From Datisca glomerata (taxonomy: Eukaryota > Streptophyta > Magnoliopsida > Cucurbitales > Datiscaceae), in contig QANY01004052.1 of assembly GCA_003255025.1 (NCBI GenBank), forward strand, positions 62,001 to 126,000: DNA of 64,000 nt. Direction: 5' to 3'. The position numbers and the translations under genes were made by a program. Every line of letters starts with the position of its first letter. Positions within the stretch are counted from its first letter, which is position 1. Positions 33,886 to 47,654 of this stretch are shown in pieces. A model generated the notes under the pieces. That model was given only the letters and a program-made list of their open reading frames with translations. It had not been told where the DNA came from and did no database searches.

Positions 33886-36216
33886 GCTTGGAATTTCAAA
33901 ATTTAAAAATTCTCAATACAATTAAAACCTTAATTTGAGAAAATCCCCAAATTGAAAATCCTAATTTTGCCCTAATTTTAACGTTAAATAGCTGAAGAAT
34001 AAAATTATTTTAAGAGAATGTTAACTCATTAAACTGAAATAAATGATTCATTAAACAGTAATAAAGTGAAGCACGTAAATCTATAAGACATGAAAGTTAA
34101 ACATGAATATTCATAAATTTCTGAAATAACTGAAGTCATAATGTTATAATTTAACTTAAAAATCATAATCATGCTTGCTATGACAGTCTCTCACTCATGC
34201 TGCTCACCATCACCTACAACACAATCATCTATGGGGGTGAGTATTAAAAATACTCAGTAAGTAAATTCACATACTAATAAGTTTCACATGGCATAAATGT
34301 AAACATATAACTCATGCAAATTTATTTCACACGTTCACTGGTCACATAAAATATTTGTAATAACACACAGATTTCATGGTTAACATATAACTTGAACTTG
34401 TACTTATACATGCTGATACTTATACTTGTTTGATCATAATTCGACTAGGCATATCCCTCGATTAACAACCTAACCAGAACTGTTTCACAACTTGAAATTG
34501 AACTTGTAACATGAACGTGAACATGACAGATTGAGTGTCCTGAAACTTGATGTCACTTAAAGTTATCTGAACATTAAGGACGCTAACATGAACATGGTGA
34601 CACCCAACCGTATAACTTGATAACATTACGTGAACAATATGGTTACTTGATAACCAAGGGTCATGACTAAGTCCACTTCTTGTTTACTTATCACTTTACT
34701 TGAATTAATATTCATAATTCACATTATCACGTATACATGGGTAAACATATAACATGTTCATGAACATAAATGATATAACTATTACATGTATAACTTAAAA
34801 TATAAACTAAATAAAACACTTGATCATAAGATTGAATATAAAGAAATAATAAAATAATTTCACATTATATATGCTACACTTATAACATATGAACCGAATT
34901 ATTACGTAAATCCACTTACTTGGATTCGCTACGAATTAAATTCAACAATTAACGACCTGAAATCCAAGGATCCCAGATCACAACAAATTCATATAATATA
35001 TACAATTATTTAATTAACCAAGCGAGGTTGGGAACAGGTGGAAACCACATCGGGTGTAAATTATCAAGCGGTTCAAAACGGTTCAACAAGGTTCATGTGG
35101 TCTGAACTAGTTCGGTTCTGCTATTTTTTGCCGGTTCGGTCTGGTCGGGTTGAACCGGTTTGGTATGGCCTGACCGAGTCTATTCGACTTGGTCTAGTCT
35201 TACTTGAACCGGTTCACCCTAGTCTAACGAACTGGCCCAGTTTAGGTGACACGGTTCAAGAGAAGGGGAGGAACAGAAAATGGAGATAAAAAAGAGGGAG
35301 AGAGAGAGAGAAAGACGCAACAGAGATGGGGGAAAAGACGAAGGAGAGAGAGACTACGAGAAGCAGAAACAGAGGGAAAGAGGGAGACAAAGGAGAGAGA
35401 GATGAAACAGAGAGGGGAAAGACGAAGGAAAGAGAGAGACCGAGAGAAATAACGAGAGGGAGACGAGAGAGAGACTGAGAGAAGCAGAAAAAGATGGGAA
35501 GAGGGAGACGAATGAGAGATAGAGATGCAACAAAGAGGGGGAAAGATGAAGGAGAGAGAGAGACCGAGAGGAACATGGGAGACATATGTGAAGGAGAAAG
35601 AATCAAATAAATTGGAATAGAAAGAGAGAGAAAAACAAGCTTACCGGAGGAGTTCAACAATGGAGATGCTGCCAGCGAATGAAATGAAGAAGAATATAGA
35701 GGAAACAAAGGGTTTCACTGGAAAAATTAAAACAAAAATTCAGATTGAAGCATCAACACATTAATTAAAATCTAAGTTGAATAGAGAGAGAAGATAGGAA
35801 AGAAAAATAGAAAAGAAAGGCAAGAAGGAAAAATTGAATACTTACTTAAATTAGAAAAAAGAAGAAGATGAAATTGAAAGAATGAGAATCAATGGAGTTT
35901 TCGCCTGAGGGAGAGGGCTGCCAGAGAGATAAAACAAAGAGAGAATGGCAGTTAAATGAAGGGTTCATGAATTAAAAAAAATGGGGAAGGAGGGAGTTGT
36001 GGGTGGTTACAGGGGAGGGATTCGTGCAAAAGAGATGGAGAATGGGGTAGATACGCTAGGGTGTATACACAATGGTGTGAGTGAGTTTGAATGGGTAAAA
36101 ACATTACCAAATGTCATAAAAAAGGTTAGGGTTGGCTTTAGGTGTAAATACATATAGGTGTGAGTGAGGGGTTATTAGAATTACAAAATTACCCATTAAT
36201 TCTTTGGGGTATTACA
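33855..36216. mobile_element. Probable solo LTR inserted in copia gag
   Basis: The insert begins TGTAACGCCCC and ends GGGGTATTACA, a terminal pattern common in large plant LTRs. It splits the copia gag frame between residues that are contiguous in relatives (KKNCN / NKYLSEL). Inside are GGGGGTGAGTATTAAAAATACTCAGTAAGT-type text near 34235-34262, ACCGGTT-rich DNA at 35070-35230 and GA-rich DNA at 35280-35640. Flanks GTTTC and ATTTT are only weakly alike, so the 5-bp duplication has decayed or the edges are off. No coding domain was seen. The Tekay/Del-type gypsy origin is a guess. Confidence 0.65.
35280..35640. repeat. GA-rich low-complexity tract
   Basis: Mostly GAGA with inserted CGAC, AGGG and ATGAA; apparent open frames here (Arg-Glu or Ser-Leu repeats) are low-complexity artefacts. 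Confidence 0.85.
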
Positions 36217-37030
36217 ATTTTTTTTACAATGACCTTCAACCCCATAATGAAAACATTTTCCCTTGGGTTTGTTGTCGTTCTTGTTCTTCTTGAATTTTGG
36301 CGATGTCATGGCTTTCTTCCCTTTATTGTTCTTAATTTTTCCCTTATCATTGATCTTCTTCCTCTCGTAACTTTTAACAGTGGAAGAAGGTTTTTGCTCG
36401 ACAACATTTACCTCACCCTCTTTGGTCATTCTAAGGTTGAGTGACTCAAAAATCTGCAGTTCATTCAACAATTGGGTCATGTTGGATTGCAACTTATACA
36501 TAACATAGTTGGTCGTGAACACAGAAAAAGCTGGTGTGAGCGAATCAAGTATAATGCTAACTTGAGTCAGCTCATCAATGGTCCCCCCATGTTCTTTGCT
36601 TCGTGTATTATGTTCATCATGTTCAAAACATGTTATTGCACATAAGTACCCTTTCTCATCTTAGTTGTCATATAGCTGCTAGTGGCCTCATGAAGGCTTT
36701 GATCAGACTACTAACCAAACATCGCCTATAGAGATTCCATAATCTGATAGGTAGACTCCATGCTTTTATGCTTGGTTATCAAAATATCATTAATGCTTAT
36801 AAGCATGTAGCACTTTACCTTATTGTTTGATATGATCCAAGCATTATATTTGTCCCTAACATTTTTAGGGTATTAGCAGCGGGCTTCTCAGGACATTTCT
36901 CAGTAAGAACAAACTTATGGTTATCACAAATTAGTATTAAGTTCATATTTGATTTCCAACTTGCGAAATTATCACCATTCAATTTCTCAAGAGGGAGTAA
37001 AGTAGTAACAAGGTTGCCCATGACAGACAT
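36196..37030 (-). pseudogene. copia no. 2 gag
   Basis: The ATG at 37030 reads MSVMGNLVTTLLPLEKLNGD and FASWKSNMNLILICD, a standard copia gag N-terminus. The middle (MGGTIDELTQVSIILDSLTP) and the part at 36522-36196 (TTNYVMYKLQSNMTQLLNEL) follow in other frames. The zinc knuckle CFHYGVEGHCKKNC has Tyr in place of its second Cys. Confidence 0.88.
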
Positions 37031-39004
37031 AATAATGATAACTTAAATTTAAAACATACAAGATTCACTATGATTGATAAATATCTAGAATTCTAAAGTA
37101 AATGTGATGCATGAATGCAACACAATAAACACACAAATTAAACATTTACTAATCACGATAAAATAACCTATCGATGAGTCTACTAACTTAGGGTTAGTCA
37201 GATTAACCTCAGACTATCTATGAGACATTCTCATCCTTATTAATTAAAACTTAAAATATCTCATATTTTCTCTTTTAACAATAAGGTATCATTTGTTCGG
37301 TCAAGTCACAACTATCCATATGAAAGCTTAATTTTGACTTTGTGAGTATCTCATCATTTCAGATTCCATGACTTCATTTAGAATATGTCGTCTTAGGGTC
37401 GGCCAAAACTAAACTATACCACTTCCTCCTATCTTCTTAAGAAGTTCAACATTGGTATTTGTACAGCTCGAAACCTTCCTTAAGGGAATGAAAGCAAAGC
37501 CATCTCGAGGCCCTTACTGCACCTCACGGTGTTGTACCAATGATGGGGACCATAGGTTACATTGACATGTCAACCTTCTCCCACTCACTATTTTAGGATT
37601 ATGTGTTTTCATTTTTAACTAATCAATTAATTTCAAATGAATTACTAGTTAAAATAATAACTCTAAAAATATTTAATAATCAGTTATGTCAATCTCATTG
37701 GTCTAAATTCATTTAACCTTCTAAAGTGCAGAAGTCATAACTAGGTGAGCTTACATTAACGAATTAATTATATTCATCAAACTTTAATAAAACTATTTTA
37801 CTAAAGTCGGTTATTCTAAATGTTACTATAGCCCTTAGTGTGGTGTGATTACTAAGTTTTAACTTAAAACTAGCAGTTTACATGCAATTTATTTCATCAA
37901 ACAATTTATATAAACATATTAGGATAATCCTAATAAATCATGTTTCTATATATGAGATGCATGATTAAATAAAACTGTATGAGATTTTCATATATGGCAT
38001 GTGATCGACTAATGCATAGACACGTTATCAAACATAACAATTTAACAATAATTTAACAATCAAATAAAATAATAACGGACTGAGTGATTATTGAGTATTT
38101 CTAAATTACAACCCTTGAAATAAAAAAATAAATTATAAAGTGGAGCTCAAGAATACATATTTCTCAAATATTTCATTCTCCTCATGATGTCCATCTTCAT
38201 AATTTTCAAGTTTCGAACAAAAAACCCTTTTAAGTAAGAAAAACTATTTTTCTTAATTAAAATTAATTTTTATAATTTTTTTTTAAATAGTTGATTTTGA
38301 CTTAGTCAAATACACTGTATTTGATTGGTCAAACTTGGATCAAACCCAATCAACCTATTAATTTCTAGTTTCACAAAATTAAAAATTAAAAATTTATTTT
38401 AAAATTACATTAACTTCAAAATGTAAAATGATAATTGATAAATTTAGGGTTATCATTAAAATCTGCAGTGATAGGGTTAGTTGGTATCAGGGTTTCTGCA
38501 AAACTTCCCTAAATGTGAAAACAGTTGCCACTGACCACTACCAACCATTAGATCAGCCATCGACCATCGTCGATTGCCGACCACTCCCGCTGGCCGCCGT
38601 CGGTGCCATTTTTCTGATGACATCGCTGGAACAGTAAATTCTGGCTACATTGCCAGTTTTAAAAAATCGGCGGCGCCAACGCCAGAATTCTAAAATAATT
38701 CATATTTCTTCTCTTTTTCCTCTGTCATGCATCTCGTGCGTTTTTTGTCTTCTCGCGATCGGAATAATTACAATAAATATTCAAAAAAATTACAAAAATT
38801 CATACACTCCAAAATGGCTTAGACAAGATCTAAGAAAAAAAATTAAAGAACAAAGCCTAACTCAATAATCACCATAAAATTAACGATCTATTATTTTTCA
38901 TACATTCAAAAAACACAACCATCCATTCATTCATACATATCTCATATTATATGAATAATGCAAGAAAACTCACACAACATTTAACATATAAATATATAAA
39001 GACC

Positions 39005-39016
39005 GCTAAGATACCA
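39005..39016 (-). other. Primer binding site of copia no. 2
   Basis: The minus strand reads TGGTATCTTAGC, two mismatches from the usual TGGTATCAGAGC, two bases inside the LTR. Confidence 0.8.
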
Positions 39017-39018
39017 AT

Positions 39019-41118
39019 TGTTAGAAAACGCGGCACAGGCGTTTGAAAAAAATTCAATAAAAGTAAATCTTTTTCGATAAAAAGAAAAACAAGCGCGTCA
39101 CAAAGATTTCAAAAATAAAAACTTATATTGAAAACTCATTTCAAATCATGATCCATTATATATTTATACATTAAATCTACAACATACAAGGTTATGAATC
39201 ATATACCTCTTGCAGTTTATATCAATTGATCCTCCTTCCCACGAAACCGTTCCAACAATCAATAGATTCATATATCCATACCAAGATCTTCCAAGTCAAT
39301 CCTCAACGCACTAAGACGTATGTGGGCACGTAAATATTACCAGACACTTTTTTATCTCTAGACGTTCTTAACACATGAGATCTAAAGGTTTACTGAGAAA
39401 GACTTTTGAGACGATTTTCTAAAAAAACGTGATGATTATTCTCTTTAGAGATTTCATTAACTATTAATCATAGAGAAAAATCACTCTGAGCAATCTCAAA
39501 TCTCTTATTGATCAACTAATCTTTCAACTAAAGCCATTCAAATAAAATCTGCATATTATTCTAGACAATGGCGTATCAGATATTTATGGATAATTAAAAA
39601 TTAATATTTAATTTCAAGCCCAATACAATGGGACCCACTGTATAATGGTGCACAACTACAGTGCCACACCGCACTGCTGTAATGCCACGTGGCACTACAG
39701 CAGTCCATGGTGATCTATGATTCTTAATCATTGATTGACACGTGACAATTACTATAAATTAAATATTTATTTTTATAAAAAAAATCTAGATATTAGTTAA
39801 TTCAAAATTAACATATCTAATTATCTCTATCAACTAAATTATATGTTATTTTACAAATAACAGATTTAGTTGATCAAAATTATTATCTAATAATAATTTA
39901 ATTATCTAATTTCATAAATTAGATATTTTGTCTCATTTATCGATCATTAAAAAAATAATCGATAATTATTTTTGAAAATTACACACACACACATTTATAT
40001 ATAATTTAATTAATTAATCACACATAAATATCTCATAATTATGTACTTGCCCCAAATAAAAATTTATTTGCAAGTCAGCCATTTTCTCATGTCCTAAAAT
40101 ATTCACATCCTAGACTATGTAGTATAAATGTGACTTGAGGACCATGAACCTATAATTTTAAGCTCCAATAAATAAGATTATTAATTAAACTCATTAATTA
40201 AATAATCTTATTTATTAATTCTAATATTACTCCACTATAAATATGGAATTGTACTCTTAGAGATTATAGATTGTATTTACAGAAGTATTCTCTTGTAGTC
40301 CACTGGTATAATCATTTCACGTAATTCTATCCTCCAATTATTGGTTCGTAAATTAAAATTGGTCAAAATTATCATTTTACCCTTCTAATTACCTCTTGGT
40401 CCTTAAGTATCATTAATCCACTAGTGAATGGCTAATTTATAATTTTACTATAAATTTGAGCTCAATAACCATTCAGTTCCAGAATTAACACTTAAAGGAA
40501 CCAATTTACGATCCATTAGGAAAGCTTGAATTCTAAATCTTGTAAGATCATGTTCTCAGCCATCTATATCACTGAATCTCTAAAACAAAAGTCACTAGCC
40601 TATTTTAGAAACAAACCTTAACAAGTGAATCAAAAGATCTAGTAGACATGTATAGGAGTTCATGACTACTCAGGATTCAGACTTATCTACATATAATCAT
40701 CGAATTGATGTGTATTAAATCTTTATTATAAACGACATGTTGATAAAGATATTAATTCACATTGGTCCAATCATATAAAATCTCATTATATAAAGTACAT
40801 TCACTAAGATGTTTATCCAGATCAATGATTCGGATCTAGATTACACACATTCATAATGCTTAGTGAACTGTACTAGTAACCATTCATTAAAGATTTCATA
40901 CTTTTATATGTTGCTGATAATTTTATTCATTATCTATGATCTTAATCCTCTCGTACTAATACAAGAACATAATCTCATTAATGAATATAGAATTTTCATA
41001 TATTTATATAAATTATTCAATAATAATTTAATAGAATAATTATAAAAAAAAATATAATCCTCATTAAATTTCATATCAAGATGTCAATACACATGCTTTG
41101 AGGGAATAGCCCCCAACA
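39019..41118 (-). repeat. 5' LTR of copia no. 2
   Basis: About 2.1 kb, plus strand TGTTAGAAAACGCGG to AGCCCCCAACA; on the minus strand it starts TGTTGGGGGCTATTCCC. The partner LTR is missing. Confidence 0.82.
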
Positions 41119-41122
41119 GAAG

Positions 41123-41250
41123 AATTAGGCATGTGCTGAATTAACAACCATTTGACTGTTATGGGGGTTTTGAAATGGGAAGAGGATAAAGTTTAGATGG
41201 GTAAGTTGATTTGGGAACAAAGTGCAGGGGGTACTATGATATTAACCCAA
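41123..41250. repeat. Inverted repeat, right arm
   Basis: Inverted counterpart of 32109-32262, starting four bases after the copia LTR. Confidence 0.85.
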
Positions 41251-41665
41251 ATTGAAATTAAGATTGTTTGTAATAAAATGAGACATTTTTTCCATGTGAG
41301 AAGACTCATTTACTCCTACACTAGATCATTGTCTAGCAAAAGATTGTCGTTGGACATTAGTCTAGTATTCTGCCGTTGAAATTTACACTTATTTTTGCTA
41401 GACCAAAGTCTAGCATTTACCAAATTTCAACTGAAAGTTTTTTTAAACAAAATGGAAAATTTAATATTTTCTTCTGTAAGAAATATTGAATTTTGTTAAA
41501 AGATATAGAAGAGTCTTAAATCATTTTTTTATTTGAGATAGGGTTGTTTGTAAAATTTCTCAAAGATTTTTGTGAGATACAATTCAGAAAGGAAAATAAA
41601 TGATTTTACGAGTTTGATTTTTTAATAGAATTTAGATTTTTTACCAAGTTACCTTTTTTATTTGA

Positions 41666-44600
41666 ATGTTTTTCCGCTTGACTGAACTTGATGGTATTCA
41701 GAAAAAAATCCATACTTACCTGAACCTGAAACTTCTAGAAGCTTCTCTGAACTCAGACTATAATGAGATCTTATACGAGGAAGAAATTCATTGGTTCCTA
41801 GAGTCTAGAACTCAATGGTTACAAGATGAGAATATGAATACTCATTTCTATCATATGAACACCCTTGCTAGAAGGTCCAAAAATAAAATTTTAGCCTTGA
41901 CTATTGATGGGCTTCGTTGGTGTGATGATCATTCTACTCTCAAGTCTCATGTCAGTGATTATTTTATTTAGATCTTTAGTGCTGATAAACAGGTTGGTGT
42001 TTCAAATAATACGAGCTTCTATCATATTTCTAAGGATAAGGATCACCTAGGTAGTCCTTTCTCTACTATTGAAATTCATGTTACACTTATGTTCATGAAA
42101 CCACTGAAGGCTCCTAGTCTCGATGGTCTCCATGTGATTTTTTATTCCAAGAACTGGAGAGTTGTTGGTAAATCTACATTTTATTTTGCTTCTCAGGCCT
42201 TCTTAAATTGTTATTTCCCAGTGAGACAAATAAACTGTTGCTTGCCTTAATTAATTATGTCCAATTAGTTTGTGTAATGTTAATTACAAGACTCTTACTA
42301 AGGTTATTGTTACGAGAATTCGTCTTGACCTTCAGCATATGATTGGTTCTTTCCAAGGGTGCTTCTTTCCTAGGCGTAACACTTTTGACAAGATTATTAT
42401 TACTTAAGAACAATGCATGTCATTCGTTGTTGTATGGGTAAGAAAGGTCTCATGGCTTTGAAGATTGATCTTGAGAAGGCTTATGATAGAGTTAATTGGG
42501 GCTTCCTTAAAGATATCCTGTCATAATTTAACTTTCTACAAAATATTATTAGGTTGATCATGTACTGTATCTCTTCCATGGATCTCTCCATCCTTTGGAA
42601 TGGTGAAATCTTTCTCATTTTTTACCTCACAGGGTTTACGACAAAGGATACCCTTTATCTCCTTACCTCTTTACCTTATGCGTGGAAAGCCTCTCTCACA
42701 TGTTTATTGAGTCATAATATAGCATATTAGAAACCTATCAGGCTCTCCAAAGGTGATTTTTCTCCGTCGCATATATTTTTCGCTGATGACCTCATTTTAT
42801 TTTATGAAGCTAATCTTCATCAAACAAATATTATTTTGAATGTTATGAACTCCTTTTGTGATCTCACGGGAGAAAAAAATTGATCCTAGCAAGTCCAAGA
42901 TTCTTGTTTCTTCCAATACTTGTGGAAGGAAAGCTTGCATCATCTCGCTTGGGGTGCCCCTTATTCATAGTATGATTATGAGTCGAAGTTCCAACACATT
43001 ATTGATAAAGTCCAACATAAGCTCTCAGGTTGGAAATCGATGAACCTCACTTTGGCAGGAAGATTGACTCTTATTCAGTCAGTCACGACTACAATTCTCT
43101 CTACTCCATACAAACATGTAGATTACCTTTATCTATTTGTAATGAGCTGGATCAATTGAATCGTGGTTTCTCTAGGGTGACCTTCGTGGAAGAAACAAGG
43201 TTCACTTAATTAACTAAGAGTCTATCTGCTCACCCAAATCTAAAGGTAGACTAGGCCTTCGTTAAATGAGATTTACAATATGGCTCTCCTTGCTAAATTG
43301 GGCTGGCAAGTTCATTGTAATGGAGACTCTCTTTAGATTCAAATTCACAGAAAAAGTATTTTAAGAATGTTTATGTCTTCTCATCTCCTGTTAAGGGCTC
43401 TAATTCCTATGTTTAGAAAAGCATTCTGGTTGTCAGAGCATAAACATGGGTTATTTTGTAGATTAGGTAATGGTAACGATATTCATTTTTGGAAGGACTG
43501 ACGGACTGGTGATAAAACTCTTTGTGAGCTGATTGTTTTTGGCATTCTTCTGATGCTAGAGACATGAAAGTTTCTGATTGTATTAGACAACAGAGTTGGG
43601 ATTTCTTTACTTGTAATATTATTTTTTCCCAGCTGATTCGTGATCTTATCATTGACTCTCCAATTACATGGCCTCTTGATTTACACGATAGAGATTATCT
43701 GGTGACATAAATCTGATGGGTTGTTCTCAGTTAGCTTTGCTTATACTTTCATTTCAGGGGAAAAGAATTCTAGTTTGATGTTGGATGGTACTAGAATTTC
43801 ATAAGTAAGCTTTCTTGCCCTCAGAAATTTAAGCTTTTTCTTTGGCTTGTTATGCTTATAGACTTTTTTCAAATGATTTACGATATACTAGGGGTTTGAG
43901 TAACTAAAGTCTTTGTGATAGATGCATTGAGAGTCCATAAACCATTATTCACATTCTTAGGGATTTCCTGAAGGCAATTAACTTTGGTAGTCTCTCGCTA
44001 ATGTGGTTCCTAATTCAGATTTTTTTGCAGTCCCTATTAAGGATTGAATTTTTACTAATTGCCAACAAACTGTTTGATTGGTTTCGAAATTTCATTGCCA
44101 ATAACCCTCTTACTCCCTCACATTTATTTAGTAAATACTTGGTTCTTCCTACTGATCTCCATAATACATTCTTAAAGAATCTGGGTAATGCTTCTTCAAG
44201 GCTTCCTAGTCTTATTAAGTGGATAGTGCATTCTCCTAGTTAGGCTAAACTAAATACTGTTTGTGCTTCTGAAGGTGAGTTGGTCCCTGCACGAATCAGT
44301 GGTATTATTCGACATTTGGACAGGAATTGGTTGATTGAGTATTTGTAGTTACCTTGGGCATGCATCCATCAATTTGGCGGAACTTTAAAGCATAGGAGAA
44401 GGTTTAAATATTTCTTGACATTTTCGTGTCCATCATATGATCCTTCAATCTGATTATAAGATTGTCATTAATCTTCTCAAGTTCGTGAACTCTGATACTC
44501 ACCTACTCGGCGGTCTTATTCGTGATGAACGTAGTTGGAATTGCATCATTAAGTCACGCTTTGCGAGAGAACAACTTCTGTGCTGATTACTTAGCAAACT

Positions 44601-44740
44601 TAGGTGTTGCGTCTGGAATTTCTTTAACTGTTTTATACATTCTCCCCTTCTAGGTTTGGGACCTTATAATTCTATAGACCTTTATGGTGTTGCTTTCTTT
44701 GGGGTTAGTCCCAACTTCCTCTATACTAAAAAAATAATAT
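41666..44740 (+). mobile_element. L1-type LINE, 5'-truncated and decayed
   Basis: The plus strand has the endonuclease-RT linker (EEEIHWFLESRTQWLQDENM, 41790-41850), RT blocks ALKIDLEKAYDRVNW near 42455-42500 and FADDLILF near 42780-42800, the post-RT text HKLSGWKSMNLTLAGRLTL near 43010-43075, and a C-terminal RNase H-like remnant (CADYLANLGVASG near 44580-44620). The endonuclease is absent, the usual result of 5' truncation. A short A run at 44728-44735 may be the tail. Dozens of stops and frameshifts. Confidence 0.85.
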
Positions 44741-44759
44741 TTTTTCACTGAACTTGGTG

Positions 44760-46580
44760 TCTGCTAAGCTATGTTTAGTTAAAATATTTTGTTAAACTGC
44801 GGTTTAGCAAGTGTTAATCTCAACATTCGATTGCAGCTAGACTAGAGTATATCAAAAAACTTTTACTGAACCATGATCTAGCAAGTGACAATTTAGTTTT
44901 CTTTTTATAAAAAATGTCAAATTTAGTTAAAAACCAAACATGGGTCCTAATCTTATTTTTTTTCTCAAATGTCTTTTCACCGCAATTTCCCTTATTTATT
45001 TTGTTAACTACAATAGTTGTTTTCTCTTATACAGAAGATAACTTTCAATTATAACACGAAGGTTAAACAGGTAATTTTGAAATTCAAATAAAAAGGGAAA
45101 AAAGCCGTCTATATGTAATCTCAAATATTTAATATATAAGTGAATAAATTTAAATATAGGATAAAGAACAATAATCTATTAAATATGAATATGAATTCCT
45201 TATTGAAAATGAGATATGAGTGCATTTAGGGAAATTAATTACACCTGATTAAGGAATTTTCCGTCTTTAATGTGACTATGTGTTGACAAAGTGAAATTAG
45301 AAGACACTGATCATTTAGATTTTAAAACTAAAGAAGATATTTGTATGAAGTTTTGAATAATTTTCTATTTTAATATTTGTATCGGTGACCTAGTGTCGTT
45401 ATACAACGTTGGGCTTTTCATTATTTTTAAGAAACAATTGCCCTACAGATCTCTTCTTCAATACAACCCTGTAGGCGGTAAAGGTATGGTACTAGGTTTA
45501 GATGAAATTATAAAACGGGGCGGCATGATTGTTATCTAAGCAGTTGTGGGCCAGCTTTGTGAGCCATTCGGACTATATGGCAGTCATAAAGAGAGGCCGT
45601 CACATTATCACTGTCTCTCCTAATAAGAATATCCCTTGTGTTCGGCGGTAACAATATGATACCAGGTCTTGGGCACCCCTTGTGTTGGGCGGTATGGTAG
45701 AATCCTGATCTTGATGCAAACTTTGGAATCCATGTCTCGGAATGCTTTCGTTATAATCGAGTGTAACACAATTTAATTTTACTATTGACTTTTAATTTAA
45801 CTAGACTCAAATAATATGGGTTGCACGTTATATATAACTAATTATGTGATGATAAATAAGAAATTTAAGAATTTAAATTTTAGATATTTTATACAACAAA
45901 AATTTTAATGCTCGAATTTGTTATATAAGATAAGAAATGCTTAATTAAGAATTTGATAATTGAATTTATATTATATATAACTCTTGAATAATATAGAAAA
46001 TAATTTCATTTAATTAATTTATCACATTCTTAAAAAATGATTATTTTCTTTGAGAGAGTTTTTCTTGGAAAAAAGATATTGATATATTATCTAAATTCGT
46101 AAAATTTTCATATTGCTAATGACATAAATACTAGGTAAAATATAATTTTACCCCTATATTTTGATGTAATTTTTATTTTCAACCCTATATTTTAAAAAGT
46201 TTCAAAAAAAATCTTACAATTACATTAGTCTATTCCGCTACCATGACTATTCTGCTATCATAACGATCCGTAATGGATTACTTTGTTGGCGATACGGTCA
46301 CATTATTTTAAATTTTAACCCAAGACACACGGTAGCATTTACCCATCTTTTTCCTTATTCTTCCTTCACTTCCATTGTTTCACCTCTTCCTTGATTAGCA
46401 TTTGGGTTATCGGGTCATCCGAATCGTCCAAAACCTGAATTAGCAACTTGATTTCGGCCAATCTAAAGTACACACAGCACCAATTGATTGCTGATAAACC
46501 TAATTAACAAACAAACCCTAAAACAATCAGAACCCAAATTTCAAACATTAACAGATTTCAAAGAATTTTTTTACAGAGAT
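44760..46580. other. Intergenic, no gene recognised
   Basis: AT-rich except for 45460-45740, which holds three degenerate copies of a text around GGCGGTA (two preceded by CTTGTGTT). I could not assign it. Confidence 0.5.
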
Positions 46581-46592
46581 TAGAAATTTTAC

Positions 46593-47296
46593 CTCCTTTT
46601 CATTACACATGGGGATCCGAACAAGAACCATAGGGAAGTAACCATTCTCGCCTGTCTCAAAATCTAATTGAACCTCTTTGGGGACGGGTTTGATTTTCTT
46701 GAATCGGATCCAGAAACAACCCATACATAAAACTAGCCTATCAATGCTCTGAATGAGGAACAGTATGATACAGACGTTGGCTAAAAACTGCAGTGGAGGA
46801 GCTAGATATCCACCTGAATTAGAACCCACTGAATAAATTGAATCAAACAAACCCTTTACCCTCAATGTGGTTGCCCATAAGTAGGCCAATTTGTGCTGTG
46901 GTGCACTAAAATGCCAACCGTTGAAGTGGGGAGCCACCTTTAACCCTAACAGAAGCACCGACAGCCAGAGGAACGCTTTGATACATGAATAGGACCTGGT
47001 TTTCACGGTGGGGTTCTCTTTTTCCCTGTAGGCGCCACCATTGTCATTGTCGGCGTCGGCGTCTGTACGGCCTGAGGCGACGCGGCGTTTAATCACGACA
47101 GCGATGCAGACCATTGTTTAGCCAATGGAGGTTAAACAACCGGCGGCCTTGTGGGCTTTGAGAAGGAGGACCCATGTGAGCTGCTTGGCGTTCTTGGCTT
47201 GGCCTTTCTCTCTAGTTCGACCTGGGGATTCTGTAAGGAGAAAATCATCCTCAGATGGACCCTCTAGCTCCACCATGGACCAATTGGGATTCTCCA
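46593..47296 (-). pseudogene. CSLC (cellulose synthase-like C) first exon, broken
   Basis: CSLC proteins are Golgi membrane glycosyltransferases that build the glucan backbone of xyloglucan. The frame from 47296 reads [39 protein letters not shown], then TAA at 47120-47118, then IKRRVASGR, KENPTVKTRSYSCIKAFLWL (membrane segment), YLAPPLQFLANVCIILFLIQ (membrane segment), LVLCMGCFWIRFKKIKPVPK and FPMVLVRIPMCNEKE, then a GTAAAA donor. A short compensated frameshift lies before YLAPPLQ (VGSNSGG replaces the usual residues). No exon with the D,D,QxxRW catalytic core follows in the next 1.8 kb. It looks like an orphan exon copy. Confidence 0.88.
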
Positions 47297-47654
47297 TTTT
47301 AACGACTACTGAAACAATGGAAGTAGCGGGGAAGAAGGAAGAAGGAAAAAGAGAGGGGTAAATGCTGACATGACTCTTGGGTTAAAATTTATAGTCACGT
47401 GGTGTCAACTGATCTGCCACGTATGCCAATAAAGCAATTCGTGATGGATCCTTAGGTAACGAAATAGTTAGCGAAGTGTTAACATGAAACAATAATATCA
47501 GAATTTTGTTTAAATTTTTTTAAAGTGAGTGGTTGAAAATAAAAAAAATTTCAAACAATAAAATATATTTTATCTTAAATATTATGATATAATATCAATT
47601 CTACAAATTAATAAGGAACAAATTATTTTTCATCTCACAGGCATTCACTCTCTA

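Larger units (their letters stand above)
32785..41118 (-). mobile_element. Ty1/copia retrotransposon no. 2, 3' end missing
   Basis: Minus-strand order: 5' LTR (41118-39019), primer binding site, a long leader (39000-37031), gag, protease and integrase core. Similarity ends at about 32785 within the integrase, so RT, RNase H and 3' LTR are missing. A probable solo LTR (33855-36216) splits the gag zinc-knuckle region. The leader (37031-39000) is AT-rich without a gene. Confidence 0.85.

Noticed and set aside
35256..35708. 150-residue minus-strand Ser/Leu-rich frame
   Set aside because: Product of a GA/TC low-complexity tract.
45440..45760. GC-richer block with GGCGGTA repeats, considered as organellar insertion
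   Set aside because: No organellar gene could be recognised; left as unassigned repeats.
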